A DNA stretch of 64,000 bases, taken from positions 523,269-587,268 of the forward strand of contig LT160593.1 in NCBI GenBank assembly GCA_900049755.1. The letters are read 5' to 3'. Shown here one piece after another: positions 62,666 to 64,000 of this stretch (its first letter is position 1; each line of letters begins with the position of its first letter). This stretch comes from Corynebacterium provencense. GTDB lineage: Bacteria; Actinomycetota; Actinomycetes; Mycobacteriales; Mycobacteriaceae. Under the pieces are notes generated by a model that saw nothing but the letters and a program-made list of their open reading frames with translations, was not told the origin of the DNA and searched no databases. The translations under genes and the position numbers were made by a program.

Positions 62666-63985
62666 TCAGAGCCGGTGCTTACCGCTGTCGTCGTCGCCGT
62701 CTGCGCTGTCGCTGTCTGACGCCTCAGGAGCTCCCGGGGCCTTGGGGGCGGTGGGGGCCTTGGGAGCAGCAGGTGCCGCAGGTGCCTTCGGGGCAGAGGC
62801 GTCCTGCTTCTGCGCCGTGTCCTTCACGGTGTCCTCTGCCGTCTCCTTCGCATCCGCCGCGGCGTCCCTGACGTCCTCGGCTGCATCCTTGACGGTGTCT
62901 CCGGCGTCCTTGGCGGCGTCCTTGACGGTGTCCTTCACCTCAGCCGCGGCGTCCTTGACGGTGTCTCCGGCGTCCTTGGCGGCGTCCTTGACACCCTCGG
63001 TGACGTCCTTGGCGGCATCCTGCTCACTGGTGCCGGACGTCCCTGCTGCAGGGGTGGGGGCGGGGTTGTTGCGGGGAGTGGACGTGGGCGCAGGGGACTC
63101 CTGCCTGCGGAACTTCGCCGCGACAACTGCCACGGCCGCCGCGACCGCTGCGACGACCACCACAGACCGGAGCAGTCCGCGCTTCCTGCCACCGGACTTG
63201 TCCGCCTTCTTCAGGGTCTTCGCTTTGACCTTGTCCGCCTTCTTCTTCGCGGACTTCTCGATCTCCGAGGTGGACTTCTTCAGCTGCTTCTCGGCTGTCG
63301 CGGCATTCTTCTTCGACTGCTTGGCGAGGTTCCGTGCGGTCTTCTCCGCAGCCTTCCGGGCCCGTCTCGTCTGCTTCTCGGCGGTTGCGGCGACCTTGGG
63401 AGCCTCCTCGACCACGGTGTCGATGATGTTCGATCCGGCCTCGCGGAGATCCGAGGCGGTGGACCGCAGAGTATCCGCAGCCGAGGACGCCTGCTTCTTG
63501 GCCCGGCGGGAGAGCTTTCCGGCTTCGTCCTTACCAGCCTTACGGGCCTCGTCGGCCTTGAGCGCCAGTGCGGACCCTACAGCGATCTTTGCAGCTTTCT
63601 TGGCCACTTTCTTCTCCTTCTTCTCGGCTTTCGCCTGGGCCTTCCCGGCCTTGTTCGACTTTTTCTCCGCCTTTGCGGCCAGTTTCTCCGCCTTCTTCCG
63701 GGCCTTTTCGGCACGGGCGGTGAGTTTCGCCACCTTGGCGTCCTCCGCGATCTTCTCGTCGGTGGCCGCAGCCTCCTCCTCGGAGAGAATCTGACGGACG
63801 ACGGCACGCGTGTGACCGGGGGCGTCGGCGAAGAACTTCTCGCGCTCCTCCGGGGATGTCAGCTGACGGCGCAGAACTTCGAGCTCCTGGTGCCGTGCAG
63901 ATTCATCGCGTTGTTTCCTGGCCTTGTTCCATGCCCGGCCGCGCTGGGCGGCGAGCAGGGCGATTCGTGCGGTGTTGAGGGCCAT
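62666..63985 (-). CDS. Lys/Ala-rich membrane protein with LEA-like 11-residue repeats
   Basis: 439 residues; ATG at 63985 with AAGGAG 12 bases upstream. Layout: residues 1-75 a charged helical head; about 75-270 a Lys/Ala-rich, histone H1-like coiled-coil stretch (repeated Ala-Glu-Lys-Ala); one membrane segment RSVVVVAAVAAAVAVVAAK near 280; then a Pro-rich linker and repeats of the type AKDAGDTVKDA (two exact copies) as in group 3 LEA proteins; finally Ala-Pro-Lys repeats and an acidic tail. The basic part should face the cytoplasm and may touch DNA, while the acidic repeats would lie outside. I know no characterised close relative. Confidence 0.75.
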   Translation of the reverse strand: MALNTARIALLAAQRGRAWNKARKQRDESARHQELEVLRRQLTSPEEREKFFADAPGHTRAVVRQILSEEEAAATDEKIAEDAKVAKLTARAEKARKKAEKLAAKAEKKSNKAGKAQAKAEKKEKKVAKKAAKIAVGSALALKADEARKAGKDEAGKLSRRAKKQASSAADTLRSTASDLREAGSNIIDTVVEEAPKVAATAEKQTRRARKAAEKTARNLAKQSKKNAATAEKQLKKSTSEIEKSAKKKADKVKAKTLKKADKSGGRKRGLLRSVVVVAAVAAAVAVVAAKFRRQESPAPTSTPRNNPAPTPAAGTSGTSEQDAAKDVTEGVKDAAKDAGDTVKDAAAEVKDTVKDAAKDAGDTVKDAAEDVRDAAADAKETAEDTVKDTAQKQDASAPKAPAAPAAPKAPTAPKAPGAPEASDSDSADGDDDSGKHRL

Positions 63986-64000
63986 GGCCCGGTACTCCTT

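Noticed and set aside
62646..63794. Long plus-strand ORF of 382 residues rich in Ser/Ala/Phe
   Set aside because: Exact antisense shadow of the Lys/Ala-rich gene at 62666-63985, which has an RBS and recognisable repeats; no signals support the plus-strand frame.

Overview
The window is high-GC actinobacterial DNA and most resembles Corynebacterium or a near relative. The signs are an ssuD-C-B-A sulfonate cluster in the C. glutamicum order, two operators matching the corynebacterial McbR consensus (TAGAC-N6-GTCTA), an LGFP-repeat secreted protein remnant, ParB/parS-type palindromes and many Corynebacterium-like regulators and lipoproteins. The species cannot be named from the sequence alone.

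Layout. 1-5.5 kb: short-chain dehydrogenases, an XRE/MmyB-type and a TetR-type regulator, and a siderophore-interacting protein. 5.5-10.2 kb: a secreted SGNH hydrolase broken by an assembly artefact, an acyl-CoA synthetase, a 1.3 kb gene-poor stretch with GC-rich minisatellites, and a 30-residue acidic peptide gene with its own RBS and terminator. 10.4-17.2 kb: a LacI repressor divergent from a six-gene catabolic operon (CE4 deacetylase/imidase-like, Cys-rich unknown, asparaginase-like, MFS, two SDRs). 17.2-22 kb: a TauD-like dioxygenase behind an McbR-like operator, tRNA-Ala(CGC), a broken LGFP protein next to an AT-rich orphan gene, a lipoprotein and an SDR. 22-32 kb: DJ-1/PfpI protein, TetR and old-yellow-enzyme pair, cysteine hydrolase, and a ugp-like ABC system with an alkaline-phosphatase-superfamily phosphodiesterase. 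32-44.7 kb: ABC1/UbiB kinase, NtaA-type monooxygenase with methyltransferase, glycerophosphodiesterase, SDR, NmrA-like protein, ProP-like MFS, SdpI-like protein, lipoprotein and HAD phosphatase. 44.7-52.8 kb: kdpFABCDE with an additional tiny membrane ORF in front. 53-57 kb: ssuDCBA. 57-60.5 kb: siderophore reductase, binding protein and a tandem, frameshifted AraC regulator. 60.6-64 kb: LysR, EamA exporter and a lysine/alanine-rich membrane protein with LEA-like repeats.

Four places contain Illumina library sequence rather than genome: degraded Nextera mate-pair junctions (6222-6259, 6433-6470, 40518-40555, 46186-46223) and TruSeq adapter arms (39739-39778, 46066-46109). Pieces between them are error-rich copies of loci 2-3.5 kb away. 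The apparent breaks in the SGNH hydrolase, the NmrA-like gene, the ProP-like transporter and kdpD are therefore most likely assembly errors, not biology.

Functional themes are sulfur scavenging (ssu, TauD-like and NtaA-like enzymes), phosphodiester/glycerol-phosphate use (ugp-like ABC, GlpQ-like enzyme), iron-siderophore use (two siderophore-interacting proteins, a binding protein, AraC) and potassium homeostasis (kdp).
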